DNA of 41,875 nucleotides from Alphaproteobacteria bacterium UBA830 (GTDB taxonomy: Bacteria > Pseudomonadota > Alphaproteobacteria > MPNO01 > UBA830), in assembly GCA_905181725.1 (NCBI GenBank), contig CAJIYX010000062.1:1-41875 (forward strand). Reading direction: 5' to 3'. The notes under the pieces are model-generated. The model had not been told where the DNA came from. It saw nothing but the letters and a program-made list of their open reading frames with translations, and ran no database searches. The position numbers were made by a program, and so were the translations under genes. Below are positions 19,430 through 27,685 of the stretch, piece after piece. Position 1 is the stretch's first letter. Every line of letters starts with the position of its first letter.

Positions 19430-20461
19430 ATGTCCCATTCTGTATACAGTTTTGATCAAATGACCCCGACTGCGCGAGATGGCAATGTGGCCGACCGCGT
19501 TACCCTTGCCTATCTCACCGACACACCGCCCGAGCTGCTGTATTTCCGGTCAAAAGACACCGAAATCACCATCCGGCGGGCCGTTGCCAAAAACCCACAT
19601 ACCCCGCGTCAGGCCGATGTCGTCCTCGGCGCGGTCTCAACCCTGGCCTAGGGTGTCTGTTTGCCCAAAAAATCGTCGGCGCAGGGCTCGACGACAACGA
19701 CAATAGCTAGCTCTAGCACATGGAATTTACGAACCTTGAAACCTTGAAACCTTGAAACCTTGATACGCGATGGCGAACATCCACGTTCGCCGGTCTCTTG
19801 CCAATGCGGTCCGGCACATGTTTCACGTTTCCCCGTTCTGGCCGATGACGATCTGATCGGTATTTTCGAAGACAGTTCCGTAGGCTGGTCGCATCAGGCC
19901 ATAACGGGAAAACGTCTCAGAGCGGGTCAACGCCGCCCTGTTTGATGAGGCTGCAGCGCCGGCCGTCACGCGTTGTTCAAAACCGACACCCCTGACATCG
20001 ACGACCCAGCGCTGGAGACCATCGTCAAGCATGCGCTCGACGTCGAAAATTGATATGAACCGTTGGCAAAGCGCCCACGCCCGCCCTTCGGGCTTGCCCG
20101 TAAGATCGGCGGGTTCGTCAAGGCGACGCTGACGGCACGGAACGACACGTTCTCGGCATGGAAATGAGGAAATCGATGATGCTATCATCGAGATGACGCC
20201 CGATGCCAACGAGCGGTAGTTCGTCATGGCGATGATTATTCTGCAAGCTGGCGTTCCGCTCTGGCGTGTGGAGCGGAACGCCAAGAGCGTGATCGCACTT
20301 TTCTGGCAGGCCTACATAAAAATACGGTTTGCAATCGAGCTGCAGCACCAATTGGCGCGGGTCGTTCCGTCCCGTCCAGCGTTACCCATGCACGCGACGG
20401 GTTCGATTATCCATTTTCCGAAGATGACATGCAGGGCCGGCTGGACCTCTTGCTGGCCTGA
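19430..20461 (+). pseudogene. DUF2336-family protein gene, multiply frameshifted
   Basis: A nearly full-length but broken member of the alphaproteobacterial DUF2336 family (helical repeats, unknown function). The 5' part is intact for 73 codons (ATG 19430, stop 19649): DRVTLAYLTDTPPELLYF and RRAVAKNPHTPRQADVVL. Later pieces in other frames are LFAQKIVGAGLDDND (near 19660), NIHVRRSLANAVRHM (near 19780), PVLADDDLIGIFEDSSVG (near 19830), DTPDIDDPALETIVKHALD (near 19990), and GFDYPFSEDDMQGRLDLLLA just before the TGA at 20459-20461. At least four frame changes are needed to join them. The spacing matches an uninterrupted gene of about 340 codons, so decay is by small indels. Confidence 0.75.
19732..19763. 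repeat. Four perfect tandem copies of an 8-base unit (AACCTTGA)
   Basis: Four exact head-to-tail copies lie within the DUF2336 pseudogene, between its LDDND and NIHVRRSL pieces. Eight is not a multiple of three, so a gain or loss of one copy shifts the reading frame. Confidence 0.97.
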
Positions 20462-20476
20462 CCGGCACCAAGGCTA

Positions 20477-21283
20477 TTACAGCACACCCTTGCGGGTCAG
20501 GTTTGCGGCGGCGAGCAACAGAAACACATATACGAACAGGCGAAATCGGTCTTCGGACAGACAGCCGCGCAGACGCTGGCCAATGAACATCCCGGCAAAG
20601 GCAGGAACCAGGCTGATGACCGAGATCATCGCATTCGTCTCACTGATGGCGCCTTTTTCGATCAGCGCCAGAATTAGCATCGACGCGCTGATCAGGAATG
20701 TCAGCGCGATGGCGCGCAGAAAGCTCTCCTTATCCACGTCCCGCGCCTGCAGGTAAAGAGCGACCGGGATACCGACCGATCCCGTCGTCCCGGTCAACAG
20801 GCCGGACAGAATACCGAGCGGCGGTGCGGCCCAGGGCGCGGCTCGATCCGATATACGTATCCGGAACCGGGTCGCGTTGATGGCAACATACAGAACCACC
20901 ACGCCCCCCAGCAGGGTTGTCAGGATACGGGGGTCGACGAGGAACAGTATCTGGGCGCCGACGATCGTGCCGGCAACCGAGCACAGGTTAAGCACCCAGT
21001 ACTTGCGCAGCATCTCCATCGCCCGTCCGCCTTCGAACGCCTGGTAAAGGTTCGTGGCAACAACGGGGATCGCAACAAAGGCAATAGCAGTCCGCAGATC
21101 GACAACGGAACCGAGAATTGAGACAGCCGTCAGCGGAAGCCCAAGGCCGATCACGCCTTTGACGCCGCCGGCCACAAACAGAGTGGCACAAACCAAGATA
21201 ACGAGAGAAAGTTCCAGAACAGATCTCCGGGGAAGGACACCCGACCATGGCCGGATTACTGGGCTAAAACATTGATGACGCAA
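20477..21283 (-). CDS. TSUP-family permease (TauE/SafE-like)
   Basis: A membrane protein of up to 268 residues with about eight hydrophobic segments, of the sulfite exporter TauE/SafE family. GGVKGVIGLGLPLTAVSIL near the start and GLLTGTTGSVGIPVALYL in the second half are the two half-repeats. Family members move sulfite, sulfoacetate or other organic anions. The frame opens with a TTG at 21283; a start closer to LELSLVILV is possible, and no clear ribosome site settles it. It lies 27 bases after livF on the same strand and may be the last gene of the liv operon. Confidence 0.85.
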   Translation of the reverse strand: MRHQCFSPVIRPWSGVLPRRSVLELSLVILVCATLFVAGGVKGVIGLGLPLTAVSILGSVVDLRTAIAFVAIPVVATNLYQAFEGGRAMEMLRKYWVLNLCSVAGTIVGAQILFLVDPRILTTLLGGVVVLYVAINATRFRIRISDRAAPWAAPPLGILSGLLTGTTGSVGIPVALYLQARDVDKESFLRAIALTFLISASMLILALIEKGAISETNAMISVISLVPAFAGMFIGQRLRGCLSEDRFRLFVYVFLLLAAANLTRKGVL

Positions 21284-21310
21284 TGCCGCCCTGACGGCGC
21301 AGACTTAAGC

Positions 21311-21964
21311 CTAAGCGTCCTGACCGCTGATGATCGAGCCGCGCTCGATCACGAAGATTCGATCGAGCAGGTTCTTGATATGTTTGTCATTGGATTCCGC
21401 GACAAGCACGGATTCGCCAGCTTCTTTCAAGCCTTCCATGATCTCGACCATACGCTGGGCAAAGACTGGTGCGATCCCCTCAGACGGCTCATCGAGCATC
21501 AGCAACTTGGTGCCAACCATCAAGGCGCGAGCGAAAGCGACGAATTTCTGCTGACCGCCGGAAAGCTCGGTCGCGCCGCGACTACGGAACTCCTGCACCT
21601 CGGGCATCAGTTCGTAGATCCATTCCAGCCGTTCCTGGGGCTTCTCGATCTTTGTGGTCCAGGATGGCAACATGATGTTTTCTTCCGACGTCAGCTGCGG
21701 TACTAGGCGGCGGTCCTCCGGCATAAAGCCGATACCCATATGCGCGCGCTGATGGGCCGCTGCTGCGACGAGATCGGTGCCGTCGAATTCCATTTGGCCA
21801 TTTTGAGCATCGAGCGCACCCATAATGGCCCGCAAAAACGTCGTCTTGCCAGCACCATTGCGGCCGATAAGTCCACACATGGTGCCCGACGGCACTTCTA
21901 TGCCTACACCGCGCAAAATGGGTGTCGCGCCGATATTTACGTCCAATCCTTCGACTTTAAGCAT
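21311..21964 (-). CDS. livF: Branched-chain amino acid-type ABC transporter ATPase LivF
   Basis: The second ATPase of a HAAT-family uptake system, energising LivHM in the inner membrane. Walker A is GRNGAGKT, the signature LSGGQQ, and Walker B LLMLDEP; GFMPEDRRLVPQLTSEENI is the LivF-type stretch. The ATG at 21964 (MLKVEGLDV) has a near-perfect ribosome site AAGGAGG seven bases upstream and overlaps the livG stop region by eight bases, so the start six codons upstream is less likely. This gives 217 residues. Confidence 0.93.
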   Translation of the reverse strand: MLKVEGLDVNIGATPILRGVGIEVPSGTMCGLIGRNGAGKTTFLRAIMGALDAQNGQMEFDGTDLVAAAAHQRAHMGIGFMPEDRRLVPQLTSEENIMLPSWTTKIEKPQERLEWIYELMPEVQEFRSRGATELSGGQQKFVAFARALMVGTKLLMLDEPSEGIAPVFAQRMVEIMEGLKEAGESVLVAESNDKHIKNLLDRIFVIERGSIISGQDA

Positions 21965-22739
21965 GTACGCCTCCTTCGACATGGGCCGGATGATATTCCT
22001 GCCCGATCACGAATTCCCGCACTTTCTCGTCCTTCATGGCTTCGGCGGTCGTTGCATCGCAGATGACCTGTCCTTGGTAAAATGCCCAGACGCGATCGAC
22101 AAAGCGTTCAACGATTTCCATATCGTGCTCGATGAACATGACCGTGGTTTCTTCTTCTCGAAGGGCCTGCATGATGATGTCCATGAGCCCGAACTTCTCT
22201 TCCACGCTTATCCCACTGGTCGGTTCGTCGAGCATAACCAGTTTGGGGTTGCGCACCGTCGCCATAGCGATATCCAGCAATTTTCGGACGCCTTGCGGCA
22301 AGGCAGAGGCCGCCATGTCTCGGTAGTCATCAATCTGATAGCGTTTCAGTTGCGCATCGACCTTGGCTGCCCGCTCCTCCGTATGAAGCGGCGCAAATAG
22401 GCCAAGCCCGGAGCGTTCTGCAATCCCGTAAGCGACCATCATGTTGTCAAAAATAGATTCCGACAGAAACACCTGCGGCACCTGGAACGAGCGGCAGAGA
22501 CCGAGCTTCGTAACATCGCGCGGCTGCAGACCCACAACGTTTTTGCCCATGAACTCAATCCGACCGCTGGACGGTTTCAGATAACCTGTCACCATGTTGA
22601 CGAAAGTCGTCTTGCCAGCGCCGTTCGCACCGATAATACCGATGGTCTCGCCAATTTCGACGGCGACGTTGATATTATGGGCGGCAACAACCCCCCCAAA
22701 ATTCTTTTCCAGGTCGTGGACTTCAAGTACGCGGGTCAT
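21957..22739 (-). CDS. livG: Branched-chain amino acid-type ABC transporter ATPase LivG
   Basis: A 260-residue ATPase of the HAAT family. Walker A is GANGAGKT. The signature region reads LPQGVRKLLDIAMA, a known LivG-type variant of LSGGQ. Walker B is LVMLDEP, followed by TSGISVEEK. The C-terminal EYHPAHVEGG extension is typical of LivG. It overlaps livM by four bases (ATGA) at its start and livF by eight bases at its end. Confidence 0.94.
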   Translation of the reverse strand: MTRVLEVHDLEKNFGGVVAAHNINVAVEIGETIGIIGANGAGKTTFVNMVTGYLKPSSGRIEFMGKNVVGLQPRDVTKLGLCRSFQVPQVFLSESIFDNMMVAYGIAERSGLGLFAPLHTEERAAKVDAQLKRYQIDDYRDMAASALPQGVRKLLDIAMATVRNPKLVMLDEPTSGISVEEKFGLMDIIMQALREEETTVMFIEHDMEIVERFVDRVWAFYQGQVICDATTAEAMKDEKVREFVIGQEYHPAHVEGGVHA

Positions 22740-23734
22740 CGTCTCACCTCCGCTGCCCTGTTGTCGCTATCACGCTTCGCCTGTCTGAGCTCACGGCGGT
22801 TTCGCAATTCGCTGCGGATAGACCAGAGGCCGTCGGGCAGGAACATGATAATCAGCAGGAGCGAACCGCCAAGGATGAGTTGCCAGAGGTGCGGTGCGAA
22901 TTCAAATGCATAGGTCCTGAGCAGTTCGTATACCAGCGCTCCGATAAAAGTCGCGCCGACATTACCGGTACCCGCCAGGATGGTAATAAAGACAAAATCA
23001 CCAGATACCGGCCAGTAGACCATAGAATCAGGGTCTACATGCCCTACGGTCACCGCCATGATCACTCCACCAACGCCGGCAAGAAGCCCGGACAATACGT
23101 ATTTAACGTGGATTGCTTTTTCCGCTGAGTAACCGAGGTACTCGACCCGGATCTCGTTCTCGCGCACCGCCATCGTCATCATCCCGAGAGTCGATTTAAG
23201 ATACCAGTGCGCACCCACTGCCGAAATATACGCAAAGAATGCGGCGCACACGAACAGGAGAGGACGATACATGTCATCGGCGGGGGTCATGCCGATAAAG
23301 CTGACCTGCTTGACCCCGAACCCGTCCGTCGACCCGAGCCATTCAGCCTTGGCCAGAACGCCATACAGGATCATAGAGAACGCCATGTTGAGCAGTGCGA
23401 AGAAAATCGCCCTGTATTTACGCAGCAGGAAACCGAGAAAAAATGCCAGAAATCCGGCGGTCGCCATCCCGCAGATGAGCAACACGAATAAATCGTTTAC
23501 ACCGAGAATCTGCATCATTGCGACCGTATACGCTCCGAAACCGAAGAAGAGCGCGTGCCCGAACGACACAAGACCGGTACGCCACAGGATCAGCAGACCG
23601 ATCGCGACGCAACCACGTGACAGCGATTGCAGGCCGATGCTCCGCATCCATTCTTCAAGGAAGAAATTGAGTGCAAGCAGGCCGACGAGGCCAATTGTCA
23701 GCCCCCAGAATGTTTTATCAAACAAGCGGTTCAT
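22736..23734 (-). CDS. livM: Branched-chain amino acid-type ABC permease LivM
   Basis: A 332-residue permease with about ten hydrophobic segments. GHALFFGFGAYTVA is the LivM-type entry motif, and VRENEIRVEYLGYS followed by KYVLSGLLAGVGGVIMA is the cytoplasmic coupling region that contacts the ATPases. It overlaps livH and livG by four bases at either end. It forms the translocation channel with LivH. Confidence 0.93.
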   Translation of the reverse strand: MNRLFDKTFWGLTIGLVGLLALNFFLEEWMRSIGLQSLSRGCVAIGLLILWRTGLVSFGHALFFGFGAYTVAMMQILGVNDLFVLLICGMATAGFLAFFLGFLLRKYRAIFFALLNMAFSMILYGVLAKAEWLGSTDGFGVKQVSFIGMTPADDMYRPLLFVCAAFFAYISAVGAHWYLKSTLGMMTMAVRENEIRVEYLGYSAEKAIHVKYVLSGLLAGVGGVIMAVTVGHVDPDSMVYWPVSGDFVFITILAGTGNVGATFIGALVYELLRTYAFEFAPHLWQLILGGSLLLIIMFLPDGLWSIRSELRNRRELRQAKRDSDNRAAEVRR

Positions 23735-24633
23735 ATCTTCCTCGCCTTGATCGGGGCGAACAGCCCTTCTGGTCGGAAGATTAGTACAAGTGCCATGATC
23801 CCGTAGATCACGAACAGTTCGACTTCCGGAAAAAGGTGGACGGCGGCGGCGCGCGATATGCCGACGACGATAGCGCCGATCAGCGCGCCGGGGATAGACC
23901 CCATCCCGCCGATCACCACCACCGCAAAGGCAAGGACTATTACCTCAACGCCAATTCCGGGTTGAACCGAGATAATCGGCGCGTGATAAGCGCCCCCAAG
24001 GGCGCCGAGAAATGTCCCGATGATGAAGGTGATTAGGAATACTTTGGTTACGTTGATACCCATCGCCATACTGACTTCACGATCGAAGATCACGGCGAGC
24101 AGAATTTTGCCAAACTGGGTCCGGTTAAGTCCGTACCAGAGAACAAAGGCGACAACAAAAGTCAGCACGATCATAGTCAGCGAGTAATTATCGAAGACAA
24201 GGCCGGCGATCTCGCTGCTGCCCAGCAATGACATAGGCTGGAACGCAAGATACGGATCTGTTCCCCAGATTAGAAGGATCACGTCTTCAAGCACTAGGAA
24301 AGCGGCAAACGTGGCCAGAACCGCGATATGCTCATCGCGGTCATACAAAAACCGCAGCAGGCCGCGTTCAATGATGACCCCGAGCACGACACCCAAAATA
24401 GCCGCGCTAATAAATATTAGGAAAAAGCCACCGGCATCCGGCAGGCCGCCCTTAGCCCAGAGCCCTATAAGATAGGCCGTCAGATAGGCTCCGAATGCGT
24501 AGAATGCTCCATGGGTAACGTTCAGCACCTTCTGAACGCCGAAGATCACCGTGAGGCCGACTGCCACAAGAAAAAGATATGACGAATAGACCAGTCCATC
24601 CACAAGGATGACGAGTAATAATTCAAAATCCAA
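23731..24633 (-). CDS. livH: Branched-chain amino acid-type ABC permease LivH
   Basis: A 300-residue permease with about eight hydrophobic segments. GVQKVLNVTHGAFYAFGAYL is the LivH N-terminal signature, and VVIGGMGSIPGALIGAIVVG the conserved EAA-like coupling segment. It is the first gene after the intergenic terminator that separates it from the binding-protein gene, and it begins the overlapping block livH-livM-livG-livF. Confidence 0.94.
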   Translation of the reverse strand: MDFELLLVILVDGLVYSSYLFLVAVGLTVIFGVQKVLNVTHGAFYAFGAYLTAYLIGLWAKGGLPDAGGFFLIFISAAILGVVLGVIIERGLLRFLYDRDEHIAVLATFAAFLVLEDVILLIWGTDPYLAFQPMSLLGSSEIAGLVFDNYSLTMIVLTFVVAFVLWYGLNRTQFGKILLAVIFDREVSMAMGINVTKVFLITFIIGTFLGALGGAYHAPIISVQPGIGVEVIVLAFAVVVIGGMGSIPGALIGAIVVGISRAAAVHLFPEVELFVIYGIMALVLIFRPEGLFAPIKARKI

Positions 24634-24695
24634 AGTAAGACCTCTGTCAGGATTCGCAGCGCCTCTTGCGGACAGCTTCAGTGCGAATTCAGGCG

Positions 24696-24728
24696 AAAAA
24701 AAACGGGAGGCGGATCATCCACCTCCCG
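24696..24728 (-). terminator. Intrinsic terminator between livK and livH
   Basis: On the minus strand CGGGAGG (24728-24722) pairs with CCTCCCG (24710-24704), followed by eight consecutive T. It sits just after the livK stop and before livH, so it probably lets most transcripts end after the binding protein while some read through into the transporter genes. Confidence 0.88.
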
Positions 24729-24744
24729 CTATTTCAGCAGTTGA

Positions 24745-26064
24745 TTAGCACTTCGCGCCTTTCATGCCGCCTTTGAGCCAATCAGCCGATTTAACTCCGT
24801 TCGGCGGATTGACACAGCCTGGCGGGAAGATAACGACATCTTCGAGGACCATTTCGCCCTTTTTGTCATCCCACACGGTCACGCCCCAGCGGTCGTCAGT
24901 AACGATCTGGTGGCCTTTGGACAGACCCATCGTGACGTTGCCGACGAAGGACGGAAACGTTGCACCCGTAAGCGAAGCAATAACCTGTTCCGTTGTCGGA
25001 AACTTGCCGGCTTTCTTGGCTGCATCATCATAAGCGAACTTCCCGGCAAGATAGCCCTGAGCATACTGGTAGGACGGCTGTGACGGAGGTTCACCATAAG
25101 CCTTGCGGTATTCCTTCTGGAACCACGCATTGATCGGCGACGGGTCGTTCGCAACATACATGCCGTAAGGACCACGCGTTCCAACCATTATTCCTTGCGG
25201 GAATTTCTTGCCGAGACGATAGGCAACCGTCTCACCGACCGTCAGCACGAACAACTTTCGCTTGAACAGGCCACGTGCCGACGACTGACCGATGAAGGCT
25301 TCAAGATCACCACCCCAGAAACTGGAATGCACAAGGTTTTCCTTCGCCCGCGACAGGGCCGAGATTTCCGTGCCGTACTGGCCCGAGAAAATCTTAGGGA
25401 ACTGCGGCTTTTTGGTTGCCGTTACATCGGGCATTAGGGTCGCCATGGCCAGCCGGAAATCACGCCACGAGTCTTGGCCCCAAGCATAGTTCTGGTTAAT
25501 GCCCGTGATACCCTTGACCTTGCCTTTCATCTTGGCCGCGATGTAGCGTGCAGCCGAGACGTTGTTCGCAGTCGCAGTGTTGATCGTGCGGAAAACGTAT
25601 TTGGGGTCTTTATTAAGCTCTTCGAACACGCGCGTTGTTCCGCAAACCGTCTGGATCGTCAGAACCTTGAGTTCTTCGGAAAGCGCGGTCGTCGCTGCAC
25701 AGGTGCCGGAAGAGATAATGCCGATGATCGCATCGACATTGTCTTTCTGAACCTTGTTGCGCATTTCCGTGACCTGCTTGGTGCCCCCGCCGGCTTCGTC
25801 ATAAATCAGCGCCTCAACCTGACGCCCTGCAAAACCCTTGGTGTTATAAGGTGCCGGCAGCTCGCCGTTATTGATACCGCGAACGATCAGCTCGACGCCG
25901 TTCTTTGCCGGAATACCGAATGCGGGTGCGGCGGCGCCGGTGAGAAACGTCGGCGTACCGATTTTAACGGTTTGCGCTAGCGCCGCACCGGCGCTAAGCG
26001 CAAGTGCGCCGGCGACAGCCACGCCAACAAGGCGCACTGTGGATGTAGATATAGCGGATGTCAT
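24745..26064 (-). CDS. livK: Periplasmic substrate-binding protein of a Liv-type ABC transporter
   Basis: A 439-residue binding protein of the type I periplasmic (Leu/Ile/Val-binding-like) fold. The signal peptide is about residues 1-30, ending ALSAGAALAQ, so the mature protein is periplasmic. It is longer than classical LivK and matches the large ABC-type binding proteins seen for aromatic acids, amides or urea-like solutes in alphaproteobacteria; the ligand cannot be read off. Conserved features are TPTFLTGAAAPAFGIPAKNG and GIISSGTCAATTALSEE (ligand-contacting loop). The start has GGGAGG in front. It is followed by a terminator, then the permease genes. Confidence 0.92.
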   Translation of the reverse strand: MTSAISTSTVRLVGVAVAGALALSAGAALAQTVKIGTPTFLTGAAAPAFGIPAKNGVELIVRGINNGELPAPYNTKGFAGRQVEALIYDEAGGGTKQVTEMRNKVQKDNVDAIIGIISSGTCAATTALSEELKVLTIQTVCGTTRVFEELNKDPKYVFRTINTATANNVSAARYIAAKMKGKVKGITGINQNYAWGQDSWRDFRLAMATLMPDVTATKKPQFPKIFSGQYGTEISALSRAKENLVHSSFWGGDLEAFIGQSSARGLFKRKLFVLTVGETVAYRLGKKFPQGIMVGTRGPYGMYVANDPSPINAWFQKEYRKAYGEPPSQPSYQYAQGYLAGKFAYDDAAKKAGKFPTTEQVIASLTGATFPSFVGNVTMGLSKGHQIVTDDRWGVTVWDDKKGEMVLEDVVIFPPGCVNPPNGVKSADWLKGGMKGAKC

Positions 26065-26193
26065 TCGGACCCTCCCAATTTGGTCATGTGGACGTATTTA
26101 TTTGGATGTTACGACCTTATCGAGCCGTTACGAGTGAAACTCTATAGAATTCGGTGAAAAGGTCTAGCTCCTCAGTTTCGGTTCCAGATGCTA
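26065..26193 (-). promoter_or_regulatory. livK leader and probable promoter region
   Basis: A 129-base gap between the MmgE/PrpD gene and livK, both on the minus strand. The livK ribosome site is visible next to the ATG. No -35/-10 pair stands out clearly. The MmgE/PrpD gene could also be transcribed through into livK. Confidence 0.35.
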
Positions 26194-27606
26194 TTATCCC
26201 TTAGATACCAAAGCATTGAGCAAGCTCTCGACAGATACCAATTCATCGAGTTTCCGGACCACCATTTCGATGTTTGCGACCCTGCCTTCAGGGTGCCCCG
26301 AATACGCCGCGCAACTTCGGTATTTTTCAGCGACTTCGTCAAAACCTATCGGTGATTTCGTACTGCCTCGCGCGTGATTGGCCCGACCCGAGAGCGTTCG
26401 GCTGTCCTGCAAGGCGACGTCGATCAGCGTCGTCACGTTGGTATAGCCTTCGCCGATAGTCTCATACGCTGTGTAATCTACTTTACGCATCATTTCGCGG
26501 ACGTCAGACCTGTTCAGCGTCGCGGTCGTGAATTCGCCAAGACCCGCACGGCGGTCGAGGGCGACGATCGCGAGCGTAAACTCCATCGAGAATTTTGCCT
26601 GCATGCCGTCGGCGGGATCGTGATGGATAAGTGTTTTCAGTACCCGGTGATTGGTCTTGACAGAAATACCGGCAATCTGCTCGGACGCAACATCATGCTC
26701 TGTCAGCAATGCCAACAGGCACCCCGCACCCGGATGTGTCAGTGCACCATTGGGGTGGGGTTTTATCCAGACACCGGGGTCTTCGAACACCCAGGGAGTT
26801 CCCAATTTTCCAACGATCCCGGCGGCATCATAACCACCTGCCGCCGCCGCGAAATAACCAACCGGACCGTGCAGTGCATCCCCTGCCGCCGTCAGGCCGC
26901 GCGCCGCCAGATCTACTGCCGTGATACCCGCCTGGGCTGCCTGGGCCGGATGCAGCACTTCGGCCATCGTTCCGAAGTTGCGGCGAATGCCCGACGCGTG
27001 GCTGGCAGCGATTCCAATGGCGTTGACAGTCTCCGCCCGGCAAAGCCCCTTGAGCACAGCGGCAGCGATAGCCGCACCAAACACATTCATCGTACCGGTC
27101 GTGTGAAACCCGTCACCATAATGACGCGCCGCAATCGTGTGGTTGAGCCGGGACGCCACCTCGACCCCCGCCAGATAGGCCCTGAGGATCTCGCCCCCCG
27201 AAGCACCGCAGGACTGGCCAAGCGCAAGCACTACCGGCAGAACGGCGCCGCTCGCATGAATGCCGCCGGTGCGGTCGGCACGGACCTGCGGGGTCGTATC
27301 GTCAAAATTGTCAGCATGGACCGCCGTCGCATTTGCAAAGGCGGCAAACCGCGGCGGAGCGGACAGTGCCGTGCCGATAATCACGCTCCCCTCTCCGCCC
27401 AAACCCTGGGCGACGATATCTTCGCGCACGATGCGTGCGGCGTCGGATACGGACCCGGCAAGCGCCAGGCCCAGCGAATCGAGAATATGGATTTTTGCCC
27501 GCTCGATAACGGTGTCGGGGACCTCCGCCGTCGGAAGCGATCCGGCAAAATCGGCAATAGCCGCTGTTACGTCGCGTTCAGCATTGCCTTCTACATCACT
27601 CGTCAT
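26194..27606 (-). CDS. MmgE/PrpD family protein
   Basis: A protein of about 470 residues of the MmgE/PrpD (2-methylcitrate dehydratase-like) family. HILDSLGLALAG near residue 40 is the family's N-terminal motif, followed by NATAVHADNFDDT and later SHASGIRRNFGTMAEVLHPAQAAQAG, the conserved central block. Members also include cis-aconitate decarboxylase and isomerases acting on carboxylic acids, so the substrate is open. No 2-methylcitrate synthase or lyase is nearby. The ATG at 27606 is chosen because AGAGGAG lies just upstream; the longer GTG frame (27627) is less likely. It is divergent from the TPP enzyme and upstream of livK. Confidence 0.88.
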   Translation of the reverse strand: MTSDVEGNAERDVTAAIADFAGSLPTAEVPDTVIERAKIHILDSLGLALAGSVSDAARIVREDIVAQGLGGEGSVIIGTALSAPPRFAAFANATAVHADNFDDTTPQVRADRTGGIHASGAVLPVVLALGQSCGASGGEILRAYLAGVEVASRLNHTIAARHYGDGFHTTGTMNVFGAAIAAAVLKGLCRAETVNAIGIAASHASGIRRNFGTMAEVLHPAQAAQAGITAVDLAARGLTAAGDALHGPVGYFAAAAGGYDAAGIVGKLGTPWVFEDPGVWIKPHPNGALTHPGAGCLLALLTEHDVASEQIAGISVKTNHRVLKTLIHHDPADGMQAKFSMEFTLAIVALDRRAGLGEFTTATLNRSDVREMMRKVDYTAYETIGEGYTNVTTLIDVALQDSRTLSGRANHARGSTKSPIGFDEVAEKYRSCAAYSGHPEGRVANIEMVVRKLDELVSVESLLNALVSKG

Positions 27607-27635
27607 GCCGGTCTCCTCTTTCGTCACGGATGAAA

Positions 27636-27647
27636 CATACTAGTATG
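27636..27647. promoter_or_regulatory. 12-base palindrome in a divergent promoter region
   Basis: CATACTAGTATG is a perfect palindrome in the 79 bases between the MmgE/PrpD gene (minus) and the TPP enzyme gene (plus). Its placement fits a regulator operator controlling both. No regulator gene of the region was identified in the window. Confidence 0.45.
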
Positions 27648-27685
27648 CCGACCCCGTAGACAGCCTGACCCTGATCGGACCCGCC

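Noticed and set aside
26374-27633. Plus-strand open frame of 419 codons
   Set aside because: Antisense to the MmgE/PrpD gene, with no recognisable motif and no ribosome site.
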